Source: Siphonodentalium dalli
Taxonomy: Eukaryota; Mollusca; Scaphopoda; Gadilida; Siphonodentaliidae
Length of the DNA: 64,000 nt
Direction of reading: 5' to 3'
Assembly: GCA_032622095.1 (NCBI GenBank)
Contig: CP136067.1
Coordinates: 74,740,705 to 74,804,704 of the forward strand
Position numbers and translations under genes: made by a program. Below are positions 37,601 through 42,430 of the stretch, one piece after another (position 1 is the first letter of the stretch; the number at the start of each line of letters is the position of its first letter). Under the pieces are notes generated by a model that saw nothing but the letters and a program-made list of their open reading frames with translations, ran no database searches and was not told the DNA's origin.

Positions 37601-40405
37601 GCAGATATGTTGATATAATTATGTTGATACGATATCATTAACAGATAGCTGCCAAGACAGTCGATGGATGGACAGATGGCAGACACGTGGTGATAACTAT
37701 AGCTCTACAGAGACTTAGCCTCTTGTAAGTTGAAATAATTGCCATAACACGATTTTCTGTTCGATTATTTTCCGATGCATTTACTGTGAAATCTAGAACA
37801 CAAATATAAGCACAATATGACATTTTAAATGTTTTCCTGGACAATCTATCTTACCTTATGCTCTATGAGGATAGCTGTAAATATTTTCATACAGGTTTCT
37901 ACACCCAACAGCTCCAGAGGCAGATGCAGTGGAAAATCAACCAATGTAAACCTGGTGTGATCTGGTAGCGCAAAAAGTAATGGTGGTTTCAGTTCCTTTG
38001 GGAGAACCTGAACCTGGATAATAAAAGCATATCAGAATATGAGGAGGTGGTCTACTATATGTATTTACGGTAATTTAAACCTTTGTTTACTAAATGAAAA
38101 GGAAAATTCAGAAAGAAATGGTAAGCGCCCATCTAGAGGTCACCCTGAGGATCCATATGAAGTTTGGCGATGATCGGATGAGGAATATGCTCTTTAGGGT
38201 GTGCCAAAGGATTCATTTATAAAAGTATAAATTGAAATGGTCTATTAGTCATCTAGAGAGGTGTTCAACAGACAAACAATAAGATAAATAGAAGTGCAGA
38301 AGGATATCTATTAATTGTGAGTAATGTTGAACTGTTCAGATAATAAGTTCAACTTATTGTCTGAACATTTCCTAAGGGAACTACTCGTCAATGAGTATTT
38401 AGTAAAGAAAGGGTTAATGGCATATTATAAAACTCCACTGAAAGAATGTAGCAATCAACTAAGATTGACGAAAATTCCAAACACATTAATCATTTCAGAG
38501 AACGCAATGTTTGAACTACGCACAAATGTAAATATTTAATAATCTGTTCCGGATGAATTATTGGGTGATAAACATACAGTAACGATTCTGCCAACAAAAG
38601 TCACTGCATATAATTTGTTTCCAACATTTTTTCAGTCTAAGAAAAAGGAAATGTAGCATTTTAAAAACATCAATTTTTATCACATATATAAGAAAGACAT
38701 CGTTTTCTGTAGCAGATGAATGCATATATGAAACCAAAGAATATTAAAATATGTCTACTGCTGCTAAAGTTATAATGCAAAACATTGATAGGAAGGGATG
38801 GATGTACAGAGTCTGGGACGGACAGACTGAGATCTATATACTGTATACTCCAAACATCCTTCAGGGTCGACTGCATAATAAATAATAACAAAATGTACTT
38901 GGACAGAGCAATGTTCAACTGACCTCAACTTTTGTTTTCCCAGGAACAGGCACTGGTGCACTTAGTAACCTTAGCATCCAAGTCTCAATTTCACGAATTT
39001 CATGCATAACAAGGGAAGGTATGTTGTCACTGCCAATGCCAGTAAGCACACCCCAAACTGTATCCCTAAAAGAGAGGAAAAGTATGATATATTTAGTGCA
39101 CTCCAGAGGGAGACATTTTCCTTAATATGTGTCACTTCTCAATATGTTGTCTTTATAGGTAGAAGTGACTTATCTCTGCTATTCCAACATGAATATGACC
39201 AGTGTATTAATGCAAATTATTTTTACTAATCATACTGAACATGTATGCTGACTACAATGAGGATTATAAATGGGTATACTGACTCTCAATTTTGCAAATT
39301 TGATGTACCATTGCCAAATTCTAACAAAGATGACTAGGATATTCATTCTTTAAGAATAAAGAATAGGCAGTTTCTATACAGTAAAATGTTGCATTTGATG
39401 CCTGCTTGGATAAAATAAAATTTTATACTGAAATATGTGATAGCACCCACAGTGCACATGGGCTAAAAATTAAGATAACCATAATTAAAAGGAGCTGGCT
39501 CTTTCGATCCTCAGATTATGAATAAGTAATTTGGTAAAATTGCCAAGTCAAAAGGGTGATAGCTCTAAAATATGTCAAACCAATCTTGTAACCGCAGGTG
39601 CAAAGGTTGCCATTGTGGTAAATATCTGGTCCAAGTTTCATAGAAATTAACCAGGAAATGAAGGATTACAAACTTGCACAAAATTATGTACATTGCTAAA
39701 TGTCGAAAAGGAGATTAACTATAGATAATAGTCTTACCTATGTGAGCTCTTTGAGCCCCCAACTCTCTTGGTACAACTTCTCTCATGGCACGCTTCGATC
39801 AATCTCCTCAGTATAAACAAACATTCTCGGAATGATGAGAAGAAGGAATGATGGGATATTAAGCACAGAGATGTCAATGTGTTATTTCGCACACGCATGG
39901 CAGTTTTCTGTTTCCTGCAAGTCCTTGGAGATCTAATAGTTGATTCTGAATCAGAACAGTTAGATCGCGGTGAACTATTTACAAATGAATATTCGGCAGA
40001 AAGAGATGACGATGATTTTTCCAATCGAGTCCTATCAACTTTTCTCTGAAAAGGTCGGAAGAAATTAACACAGACACCATATCTGACAATTCCAGAGTCT
40101 TTTTCTGTTAATGTGAAAACAAAAGACGTAGATTCTCTGAGGCTATTGCGTTTTGGACCAACACTCATACATCCCTCTGGTTGGCAGAAGAAGACTGTGT
40201 CATTTGGTAGTGGAAAATCCTTGTGATCTTCAAGTGGATATCTTCGCAGCAGCTCTGGTGTCTGGGCAACATTATTATTATGGTTAGGATGTCGGGAACC
40301 AACAATTACTATGTAATCCAAGAGACGTGGACAGAACTTCTTAGAAGATTCCATTTTGGAAATATTTCTCTCAGTTGTATGCAAGATGTTTTCACCAATG
40401 AAAAT
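1557..40405 (-). CDS. MADD: MADD / Rab3 guanine-nucleotide exchange factor, N-terminal 842 codons in 14 exons
   Basis: DENN-domain exchange factor that activates Rab3/Rab27 on synaptic and secretory vesicles; vertebrate MADD also binds the TNFR1 death domain (family knowledge). Seen: fourteen minus-strand exons with GT..AG introns join in frame from the ATG at 40354 to 1557. Residues 1-250 carry uDENN ([17 protein letters not shown]), about 255-415 cDENN ([30 protein letters not shown]), and about 450-555 dDENN ([29 protein letters not shown]). A Ser/Asp/Glu-rich linker follows ([10 protein letters not shown]). The exons are short and the introns are loaded with repeats. The protein should continue for roughly as many residues to the left of the window. 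The first exon has a 3' splice site before the ATG, so at least one non-coding 5' exon lies further right. Identity is very secure; the alternative DENN families do not share these strings. Confidence 0.97.
2010..2490 (+). repeat. Tandem-monomer element, family D (AGGTTCCCATG type)
   Basis: It contains GTGCAGGTTCCCATGCTG, TGTGCCAAGTTTAAAC and GTCGAAAAAAAGCAATAACTC, matching monomers at 16.0-16.6 kb. It ends in a hairpin-like CCTCCGGCGGAATGTCGG followed by GGACAACAATAAA. The start also shares GTAGGAGGAATTGATTGCAC with 9076-9097. Confidence 0.7.
2491..3051. other. MADD intron 13 remainder
   Basis: Unique-looking AT-rich sequence. I see no gene, terminal repeats or strong hairpin in it. Confidence 0.5.
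3052..3292 (-). CDS. MADD: MADD exon 13 (residues 723-803)
   Basis: Acceptor TTTACCAG, donor AGG|GTAAGT. It encodes [19 protein letters not shown], then [19 protein letters not shown] and [17 protein letters not shown]. It is a low-complexity Ser/Pro linker with many candidate phosphorylation sites, comparable in position to the Ser-rich middle of vertebrate MADD. It is 241 nt and ends in phase 0. Confidence 0.88.
3740..4235 (+). repeat. Tandem-monomer element, family A (CGAGTTATCGCGCTAA type)
   Basis: It shares GTTATCGCGCTAAG, ATACCAAATATGAAATTGG and a GCCTGCCTGCC run with the 18.4-21.3 kb element, and ends with the hairpin AAGTTGAGTTTTGTTAAAAA..CTTGACTAAAAAT. A short internal duplication of ATATCTATATACCAAAT lies near 3895-3965. 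The left limit is uncertain. Confidence 0.65.
4436..4500. mobile_element. Small palindromic MITE remnant (AGATAATAAGTTCAAC family)
   Basis: GTTCAGATAATAAGTTCAAC and its inverted partner ACTTATTATCTGAACTTTTC flank a tiny loop. Related copies occur at 11600-11720 and 38325-38545. Confidence 0.6.
4864..6286 (+). repeat. Tandem-monomer element, family B (ATCATCCGGAAACC type)
   Basis: About eight monomers with CATAACTC boxes near 5516, 5692, 5861 and 6023 (spacing about 162-176 bp). Conserved strings are ACATACCAAATTTGGTTT, GTTATCATCCGGAAACC, TTCGAACTTGACCTGT and AAGTAAAAAAAGGG. The start is AACAAGAGCATCGCTAGGG, shared with 35228. Near the end, GCACGCACGGACG and GCTGATTATAATAGTACTCC resemble the 3' ends of other copies; a partial monomer follows. 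Confidence 0.8.
6422..6486 (-). CDS. MADD: MADD exon 12 (residues 702-723)
   Basis: Acceptor TTCTTTAG, donor AATAG|GTAAGC, 65 nt. It encodes [20 protein letters not shown]. It enters in phase 0 and leaves two bases that make Arg with exon 13. The phase match on both sides and the clean splice sites support it; it may be a lineage-specific or alternative exon. Confidence 0.85.
6655..6845. mobile_element. Short hairpin MITE, TTATATATGCGAG family, two copies
   Basis: Two adjacent palindromic units (about 6700-6755 and 6793-6838) have ATTCTCTTATATATGCGAG-like arms around a CCCTATAGGG-like centre. The flank TTCATGACTGGAGCTTCCTG recurs inverted at 17320-17340. Other copies lie at 17217-17293 and 23968-24034. 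Confidence 0.65.
7282..7494. mobile_element. 213-bp foldback MITE, Tc1/mariner-like (TA duplication)
   Basis: It begins CAGTAATGCCCTAA and ends TTAGGGCATTACTG, flanked on both sides by TA. The whole element folds on itself: AGCAGAATTATGGGTAACT and GATTTAGTCGGAAATATGGC recur inverted in the right half around a short GAAAGCTCTC centre. The CAGT terminus plus TA fits mariner/pogo elements (family knowledge). It lies in MADD intron 11. Confidence 0.85.
7677..7770. repeat. MADD: 47-bp tandem duplication spanning the exon 11 donor
   Basis: Units 7677-7723 and 7724-7770 match at 44 of 47 positions. Each contains the exon end and a complete GTAAGT donor. A third degenerate half-unit (GAGGACTTGGGCACTC) follows at 7771. 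Confidence 0.9.
7739..7929 (-). CDS. MADD: MADD exon 11 (residues 638-701), with duplicated donor
   Basis: The acceptor is AAG at the end of a ten-T tract. One T from exon 10 plus CC gives Ser. It encodes [40 protein letters not shown] and [16 protein letters not shown]. The donor TTT|GTAAGT at 7738 gives phase 0, which exon 12 needs. An identical donor sits 47 nt downstream at 7691 inside a tandem duplication; using it would shift the frame. The sequence is acidic and Ser-rich, poorly conserved across phyla. Confidence 0.88.
8851..8961 (-). CDS. MADD: MADD exon 10 (residues 601-638)
   Basis: Acceptor TTATTCCAG, donor CCAT|GTAAGA. It encodes [20 protein letters not shown] followed by [11 protein letters not shown], matching the family SYSSLGDFV motif. 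It is too small and too compositionally biased to find without the phase constraint from exon 9. Confidence 0.93.
8852..9124. other. Exon 10 region and intron 9 start
   Basis: Beyond the exon itself, the intron holds GTAGGAGGAGTTGATTACAC at 9076, a string also seen at 2093, suggesting that the 9.1-kb repeat element begins near 8990. Confidence 0.4.
9125..9800 (+). repeat. Tandem-monomer element, family C, with GGAC microsatellite and terminal hairpin
   Basis: Monomers carry CATAACTCTGGGAAAAATC, TTCGAACTTGACCTGTATTT and GAGTTATCATCCGG, with CATAACTC boxes near 9150, 9323 and 9474 (period about 150-170 bp). A GGAC-rich run at 9715-9750 leads to GCTGATTACAATAGTCCCCC and the hairpin TCCCCCG..CGGGGGA, ending GGGGGACAAATAATG. 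This is the clearest complete 3' end of the type. Confidence 0.8.
9801..10559. other. MADD intron 9, no assignable feature
   Basis: AT-rich sequence with short chance reading frames on the minus strand; no splice-bounded or repeat-bounded unit is visible. Confidence 0.5.
10560..10680 (+). repeat. 3'-end fragment of a tandem-monomer element
   Basis: GCTGATTATATTAGTCCTCC followed by an imperfect hairpin and GGAGGACAATTAAAT is the same terminal signature as 9751-9797, without tandem monomers. Confidence 0.55.
10797..11512. mobile_element. Degenerate DNA transposon, pogo/mariner-like ends
   Basis: The left part has TTAAAACCTCTCCAAACTGG and CCGAACACCGAACAGG; the right part has CGAACACCAATCTAAACC and GTGTTCGGGTTTGAGAGG. 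The inverted arrangement and similarity to CAGTAAAACCTCTCTAAACC at 41344 suggest an old Tigger/pogo-type MITE of about 0.7 kb. The ends are too decayed for a reliable target duplication. Confidence 0.45.
11600..11720. mobile_element. AGATAATAAGTTCAAC-family MITE fragment
   Basis: GGTTCAGATAATAAGGTCAA and TTTATTATCTAAACATTCCC are inverted arms. The downstream CAATGAGTATTTAGTAAAGA is also present at 38388-38408. Confidence 0.6.
11817..12039 (-). CDS. MADD: MADD exon 9 (residues 527-601)
   Basis: Acceptor AATTCACAG, donor ACAG|GTATGG. It encodes [39 protein letters not shown], then variable sequence ending DEYPT. It closes dDENN. The exon is 223 nt and leaves one base for the next exon. Confidence 0.96.
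12129..13405. mobile_element. hAT-type element, 1277 bp, non-autonomous
   Basis: Terminal inverted repeats are CAGGCCCCAAGCTAG and CTAGCTTGGGCCCTG. The flanks are ATTGTGTC on the left and ATTGTGCC on the right, an 8-bp duplication with one mismatch, as expected of hAT elements. The subterminal right side has GGGAGAAGTCACTTCTCCC, also present in the small element at 44442. There is no transposase frame. It sits in MADD intron 8, 90 bp downstream of exon 9's acceptor side. Confidence 0.85.
13406..14475. other. MADD intron 8, weak tandem pair
   Basis: CTATACAGGT..GTGTGTCAT occurs at about 14168 and 14333, a 165-bp spacing like that of the monomer elements, but only two poor copies exist. Otherwise nothing assignable; the 91-codon open frame at 13635 has no recognisable content. 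Confidence 0.35.
14476..15647 (+). mobile_element. Non-autonomous Helitron, 1172 bp, complete ends
   Basis: The 5' end TCTATACTATATATTTTGAG follows an A. The 3' end is CTAG followed by T. The 3' hairpin CGCCAGTGGCG (15623-15633) lies 10 nt before CTAG. This is the canonical A|TC...CTRR|T rolling-circle structure without target duplication. It contains a 24-G run (14869-14892) and a 28-bp tandem direct repeat around TGTTCCTAAGAACGCGGA (15258-15311). No Rep/helicase frame exists, so it would need an autonomous helper. It lies in MADD intron 8. Confidence 0.92.
14869..14892 (+). repeat. Run of 24 G
   Basis: Uninterrupted G tract inside the Helitron; the length may be an assembly estimate. Confidence 0.95.
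16035..16650 (+). repeat. Tandem-monomer element, family D
   Basis: Three full monomers: CAGGTTCCCATGG starts at 16181, 16351 and 16519 (170 and 168 bp). Conserved strings are GTAGGAATAAAAGCTCAGAC, AAATTATACATGTTGC and TCTAAGTCGAAAAAGGG. It ends with GGACGGACGGACAAGCTGATT and an incomplete G-rich terminus. Confidence 0.85.
16979..17160 (+). mobile_element. tRNA-derived SINE-like sequence
   Basis: An A-box-like TGGCCGTGTGG (16992-17002) and a B-box-like GGTTTGAATTCC (17047-17058) lie 45 bp apart, as in tRNA-derived pol III promoters. The folded ends do not make a functional tRNA, so a SINE head is the better call. The body and tail are not well defined. Confidence 0.55.
17190..17345. mobile_element. 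TTATATATGCGAG hairpin MITE copy
   Basis: ATTCTCTTATATATGCAAGG and GACTCGCATATATAAGAGAA form the arms. The right flank AATTTCAGGAAGCTCCAGTC is shared with the inverted copy at 6655-6690, so the unit is larger than its hairpin. Confidence 0.65.
17479..17637 (-). CDS. MADD: MADD exon 8 (residues 474-526)
   Basis: Acceptor CTCTTTCAG, donor CAG|GTAACA, 53 codons in phase 0. It encodes [29 protein letters not shown] and LARSQ within dDENN. Confidence 0.97.
18058..18308. mobile_element. 251-bp foldback MITE
   Basis: The ends ATTTTAATATACACAACTATG and CATAGTTTTGTACATTAAAAT are inverted. Internal arms GGCACATCCTGGC and GCCAGGATGTGCC, and CAATAGCTTA and TAAGCTATTG, continue the fold for about 65 bp. 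The superfamily is not assignable. Confidence 0.75.
18411..21288 (+). repeat. Tandem-monomer element, family A, split by a Harbinger element
   Basis: Monomers with CATATACCAAATATTGTTG recur near 18530, 18690, 18855 and 20992; the last follows the 1989-bp insertion at 18942-20930. The shared string is TCGAGTTATCGCGCTAACGG. The start contains TTTTGTCGAGTTTTTTGGCAG; the end is a GCCCGCCC-rich stretch, then AGTCGAGTTTTTTAAAAACTCGACTAAAAAT with a perfect hairpin. The inner 5' GTCGAG and 3' CTCGAC are inverted, like the subterminal inverted repeats of Helentron-type elements. Confidence 0.8.
18942..20930. mobile_element. PIF/Harbinger-type element, 1989 bp, non-autonomous
   Basis: Terminal repeats GGGGTCATCTCAAAACT and AGTTTTGAGATGACCCC are flanked by TAA on both sides (18939-18941, 20931-20933), the TWA duplication typical of PIF/Harbinger. 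Both subterminal zones are packed with ATCGGTACCGATT-type palindromes (at least ten half-sites). The interior has a CCAAT-like GATTGGC and GC-box GCTCCGCCC (19658-19687) and a G8+ tract, but no transposase frame. Removing it with one TAA restores the host monomer string GACCCATAACTCCGG. Confidence 0.88.
21376..22263. mobile_element. PIF/Harbinger MITE, 888 bp
   Basis: The ends GGCAAAAAAAAAAGATATTTG and CAAAACCCTTTTTTTTTTTTGGCC are inverted around GATTCTC/GAGAATC and flanked by TAA (21373-21375, 22264-22266). The interior (ATTATACCTTCCCAGGT, GACATTGTACTACTTGCACAT, GTGGTGACAATATAT) matches the element at 31563-34353 outside its nested insert, so this is the empty-site copy. It lies 120 bp from the donor of MADD exon 7. 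Confidence 0.85.
22383..22556 (-). CDS. MADD: MADD exon 7 (residues 416-473)
   Basis: Acceptor CTATTTTAG, donor ATG|GTATGC, 58 codons in phase 0. It encodes [12 protein letters not shown], a variable stretch, then [20 protein letters not shown] at the start of dDENN. A second AG lies 8 nt inside the exon (GCCTTAG), but the homology requires the upstream site. Confidence 0.96.
22860..23325 (+). repeat. Degenerate tandem-monomer element, family B/C
   Basis: AACCATATTCAAACTTGACC, GAGTTATTGCATCCGGACAAC and AAGTCGAAAAAAGAGCATAACTC, then a second monomer with CATACCAAATTTGGTTTGGAT. No terminal hairpin is seen. Confidence 0.6.
23341..25114. other. MADD intron 6 with hairpin MITE and AGCTGTAA-motif cluster
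   Basis: 23968-24034 is a TTATATATGCGAG-type hairpin (GCATTCTCTTATATAAGTGAG / CTCACATATATCAGAGAATGC). From 24060 to 24490 the motif TAGCTGTAA or TTACAGCTA and one-base variants recur about ten times in both orientations without a fixed period. The rest is unassigned. Confidence 0.5.
25115..25281. mobile_element. 167-bp foldback element
   Basis: The left arm AATAAATAGAGGATCTACAA..GTCCCCAGTTTATAGCG pairs with the right arm CGCTATAAACTGGGGAC..TTGTAGATTCTATTTATT over about 70 bp with few mismatches, around a GACAGAGCCTTTGTGAGGTC loop. No target duplication is certain. Confidence 0.75.
25282..26560. other. MADD intron 6, possible regulatory-looking patch
   Basis: 25565-25650 holds four spaced CATATG/CACATG sites, two as GGTCACATGAC. 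25684-25715 holds GGGCGGAGC and CCAATCGC, arranged as in the Harbinger element at 19658-19687. This could be a transposon promoter relic. The remainder shows nothing. Confidence 0.35.
26565..27170. repeat. Dispersed duplication flanking a palindrome and minisatellite
   Basis: 26575-26705 and 27010-27150 are diverged direct copies (AATAAAGAGCATCAATGC / ATAAAGAGCACCCATGCC; AACAATAAAGAGTGTTCTC / GACAATAAAGAGCGTTCTC). Between them lie a perfect 28-bp inverted repeat (26771-26798 / 26819-26846) and four 31-32-bp units (26864-26990, TATGGAACC alternating with CATGGAACGGGG, so a 63-bp higher-order unit). Confidence 0.75.
27171..27952. other. MADD intron 6, near exon 6
   Basis: AT-rich intron with no repeats or extra exons recognised. 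Confidence 0.5.
27953..28033 (-). CDS. MADD: MADD exon 6 (residues 389-415)
   Basis: Acceptor CATTACAG, donor CAG|GTCAGA, 27 codons in phase 0. It encodes [18 protein letters not shown] and LKNHLKQ, matching the family segment between cDENN and dDENN. Confidence 0.95.
28120..28590 (+). repeat. Tandem-monomer element, family E (GAGTTATGTCCC type)
   Basis: Three monomers with AGAGTTATGTCCC, TTTGACC, AACAAATCTGAATCCCAGTC and ACCAAATATAATCTAAGTAG at about 125-155-bp spacing. They are followed by GATGGACAGATGGATAGATGG-type microsatellite and GAGGAGTGATGACTCC, the 3' signature also seen at 54080-54140. Confidence 0.75.
29330..29530 (+). mobile_element. Helitron 5'-end fragment
   Basis: A|TCTATTATATGTTTTGGAAC aligns with the Helitron start at 14476, followed by a CTGTCTGTCTG run and GAAAACTGCTTGACCGATCC, comparable to GAAAACGGCTGGCTCGATTG at 14534. 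No CTRR end with a hairpin follows before the LINE 3' end. Confidence 0.5.
29685..30215 (-). pseudogene. LINE ORF2 C-terminal domain
   Basis: 176 open codons: [33 protein letters not shown] and a [17 protein letters not shown] zinc-finger-like motif typical of the region after the RT thumb in Jockey/CR1-group LINEs. Out of frame with the RT piece. Confidence 0.8.
30524..31174 (-). pseudogene. LINE reverse transcriptase domain
   Basis: Reverse transcriptase fingers/palm of the 29.5-34.6 kb LINE. Motif A is in [12 protein letters not shown] and the catalytic YADD lies near 30816-30827, followed by [20 protein letters not shown] and KALVFSKT. The expected QGxxLSP loop before YADD is replaced by a frameshifted stretch ([15 protein letters not shown]), so the domain is broken. 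It is separated by stops from the 5' part (31223-31530). Confidence 0.85.
31688..33040. mobile_element. hAT-type element, 1353 bp, nested in the Harbinger MITE
   Basis: The ends CAGGCTTGTCAA and TTGACAAGCCTG are a perfect 12-bp inverted repeat; the flanks GTTATTAT at 31680-31687 and 33041-33048 are a perfect 8-bp duplication, diagnostic of hAT. Subterminal zones are rich in GGTACCGG palindromes. No transposase. The uninterrupted sequence at the related MITE (21478-21494) reads TCATTATACC, confirming the empty site. Confidence 0.93.
31948..32114. repeat. 167-bp foldback inside the hAT element
   Basis: AGAACCGCATGAGTGTCTGG, TTTTGACGAAATTATCGCAC and GATTTGTTGGCG recur inverted as CGCCAACAAATC, GTGCGATAATTCGTCAAAA and AGACACTCATGTGGTTCT around a GCACTCGATG/GAGTGCGG centre. 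It may be an independent MITE or a stem of the hAT element. Confidence 0.85.
34777..34890 (-). CDS. MADD: MADD exon 5 (residues 351-388)
   Basis: Acceptor ACTTTTAG, donor AAG|GTATG, 38 codons in phase 0. It encodes [20 protein letters not shown] and [12 protein letters not shown] of cDENN. Confidence 0.97.
35225..35535 (+). repeat. Short tandem-monomer element, families B/F start and end
   Basis: The start AACAAGAGCATCGCTGGGG matches 4864. It continues with AGATACATATGAAGTTTGGTG and GATCGGATG. The end ATGGCAATAGCTCAAACTTG..AAATTGAGCTAAAAAAAA matches the 3' terminus of the element at 57745-57786. A related piece without ends is at 38120-38215. Confidence 0.65.
35576..35707 (-). CDS. MADD: MADD exon 4 (residues 307-350)
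   Basis: Acceptor TTCTTCAG, donor CAG|GTAAAC, 44 codons in phase 0. It encodes [18 protein letters not shown] and [17 protein letters not shown], the most conserved cDENN strand-helix block. Confidence 0.97.
36210..36690 (+). repeat. Two adjoining monomer-element pieces (families E and F)
   Basis: 36210-36345 is a family E monomer (TTTGACCCGGTGATCCCACT). At 36347 a family F start TGAAAGTGTCAATGACACTG TAGCTCAACTT begins abruptly after TTTTAA and runs to CAATACCTCAAACTTAAAGTTGAG at 36680. It is a short family F copy without the tandem array. Confidence 0.7.
36691..37854. other. MADD intron 3 remainder
   Basis: AT-rich. A truncated family E 3' end (GTCGATGGATGGACAGATGG, CGTGGTGATAACTATAGCTC) lies at 37660-37735. 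Nothing else assigned. Confidence 0.5.
37855..38013 (-). CDS. MADD: MADD exon 3 (residues 254-306)
   Basis: The acceptor TTATCCAG precedes it and the donor AAG|GTAAG follows; it is 53 codons in phase 0. It encodes [18 protein letters not shown] and [19 protein letters not shown], the start of cDENN. Confidence 0.96.
38325..38545. mobile_element. AGATAATAAGTTCAAC-family MITE, longest copy
   Basis: GTTCAGATAATAAGTTCAAC TTATTGTCTGAACATTTCC hairpin, then CAATGAGTATTTAGTAAAGA and GAATGTAGCAATCAACTAAG. The last segment also occurs at 1775-1800, so the family body is at least 200 bp. Confidence 0.6.
38924..39065 (-). CDS. MADD: MADD exon 2 (residues 206-253)
   Basis: The acceptor CTTTTAG precedes 39065 and the donor GAG|GTCAGT follows 38924. 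It encodes [14 protein letters not shown], then [20 protein letters not shown], the end of uDENN and the linker to cDENN. One base completes the Arg codon of exon 1; the exon ends in phase 0. Confidence 0.95.
39545..39725 (+). repeat. Single family D monomer beside MADD exon 1
   Basis: CCGCAGGTGCAAAGGTTGCC, TAAATATCTGGTCCAAGTTT and AAATTATGTACATTGCTAAA match the 16.0-16.6 kb monomers. It ends 12 bp from the exon 1 donor. Confidence 0.65.
39738..40405 (-). CDS. MADD: MADD exon 1 of the coding region (5' UTR + residues 1-206)
   Basis: The 3' splice site TTTTGCAG ends at 40406. The ATG at 40354-40352 lies in CCAAAATGG, a good Kozak context, and is followed by [14 protein letters not shown]. In-frame sequence continues upstream of this ATG to the acceptor, but the homology starts at KKFCP, so this ATG is chosen. 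The exon encodes most of uDENN, including [21 protein letters not shown] and [12 protein letters not shown], a Ser-rich loop, then [19 protein letters not shown]. The donor AG|GTAAG at 39737 splits an Arg codon after two bases. Confidence 0.95.
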
Positions 40406-40596
40406 CTGCAAAATGGAATCATAATTTTATATATATAACATTAAATATACTAGTATTGCATTCAGCTACAAAATAGTTGCACATCTTAATTCATCCAGTT
40501 TAATTCCAAAATATAAAAAAGCTGTTTGATTTAATAGGAATTAACAATGCCATTACCCGGTGTGCTACAATATCTTCCCTAAGCTTTACCTAGTTT

Positions 40597-40627
<31 letters not shown>

Positions 40628-42430
40628 AGACAGCCCCAGAGGCATTAATTACAGCTCGGAGAACCATTTTTGAAAAATAACCCAGTTAATCTTATCCCAC
40701 ACCTGAACATCATTTGTTTCTTAATATATAGTGGACAGTTACTAACATCGTACAATATGATGATGCAGTTGTTAAAATTGGTTATGGCAATAAGCAATGT
40801 TTATAATTAATTTTCCATGGGACATTTTTCCTAATTTCGAGTGCTAACTATGTGACTAAAGTTCAATAAATCAAATATGAATGGAATTTGTTAACTGTGC
40901 TAATGGCCATAAAATTGCTTACTTAATAAATTATTTTTTTAAGTAATTCTAATTTTAATACTGCATAATTTGCTGATTTTAGATGCATGAATATTGGTTT
41001 TATAATAATACTTTTTTAATAATAATATTTTTTTTACCGATATTCTATTCAATAAATCTATTCTATTCAATAAATCATAAACAAAAAGTCTATTGTTACA
41101 GGTTCCTGGTATGGTAACAAATTGAATTGCCTTATTTAAAAATTAATGACGACTAATAGTACTCTCAGGTGCCAAATTATAGTGTCAGAACAATTATTAA
41201 TTTTGAAGAAAATTCCCAACGATCACTATTATTTGGAATTGAGACATAGAGTGAAATTGCCATCACTAATAGTATTAATTTCAGCCTAAATTCCAACACA
41301 TCACAATTATTAGGCCATTACAATTATTGGGCACCTGAGAGTACAGTAAAACCTCTCTAAACCAAATACCCTTCGGACCGACCCTTCTATTCGGTTTAGA
41401 GAGGTGTTTGGTTTATACAAAAATTGCACTACGGCGAAAGCTTTCACTGGATTATAACAGCAGATGTGTCTAATTAGATAACTGTATGCTTATTTCACAC
41501 ATAGAGTGAACAATGGTGACCTCGATCCGGATAATAAGAGAACTGACATTTTGTTTTTACATTGTAGTATACTGGGGGTCCTATGAGCAGGGAGGGTAGT
41601 GGGTCATGACCCTCTGGGGCAGGTTCCTTCCCGGGTCAAGGTATGACGCCACATTCCCTAGGGCCAGTATGGGAAAGAAATGAGATATTGGCATATTTAT
41701 TGAATAAGTATGAAGTATGTATATGTATAGATATCAATATTAATTTAGAGGGAATTGTGCAGAAGTTATTAACTAACTTATTGTATTTACTCGACTGATA
41801 ACCATTTACCTACTGTAAGTCAACAATACAGTGTATATATAAAATAGCAACCGGTGCCATATAAATGAATCACCACTAAAGATCGGAATGGTTACGAAAT
41901 ATACCAGAATGGTTACGAAATGTATCGGAAGTGAAAGCGGGTACTAGTATGTCCCAATTTCGTGCAACAAATTAGTTCCTAGAACTGGCCATAAAAATGC
42001 ATGGGTTAGCAACTTCCAGTTGGAGGCGGTGAAAACCAAACTCACCGTTGGATGTATTTGGAAAAACGTAAGGCCTCTTATACCATCGAGTGTGGGGGCA
42101 CTCGTCTTTGGCAAAGCCAATCAGAGATGCACGCACACCCGAGGCCAATGGGAATCAAGCTTCCAAATCGCCGATGGACCAAAAAGTTGACGTGGTGACA
42201 ACTGTCCAGTGGTCAGTCATTTCCATATAGATAATCCTCAGGTAAGGATCTTCCACTGACAGCTGTCACCACCCAACACTCCTACAACATCAATCATTGA
42301 GCCAAGTTGGAATTCTTAACTTTACAACCACAGTTCCAAACTAAACACTAATTCGCTCAAATTACATGATGGTAGAGTATTGTCACCAATACAGTTTTAA
42401 TCAGTCTATCCAGTTTTCGCGCTGTTGTAT
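40406..42430. other. Upstream region of MADD coding exon 1
   Basis: AT-rich with a 30-C run at 40598-40627. At 41344-41416, after TA, CAGTAAAACCTCTCTAAACC and an inverted GGTTTAGAGAGGTGTTTGGT form a hairpin with a pogo/mariner-like terminus. At 42040-42150 the minus strand has two ATTGG boxes, TATAAGAGG and a CAACG|GTGAGT donor-like site, a weak candidate for the MADD promoter and 5' exon. Confidence 0.4.

Noticed and set aside
39002-39229. Plus-strand 75-codon frame over exon 2
   Set aside because: It is the antisense shadow of MADD exon 2 and its flanking intron.
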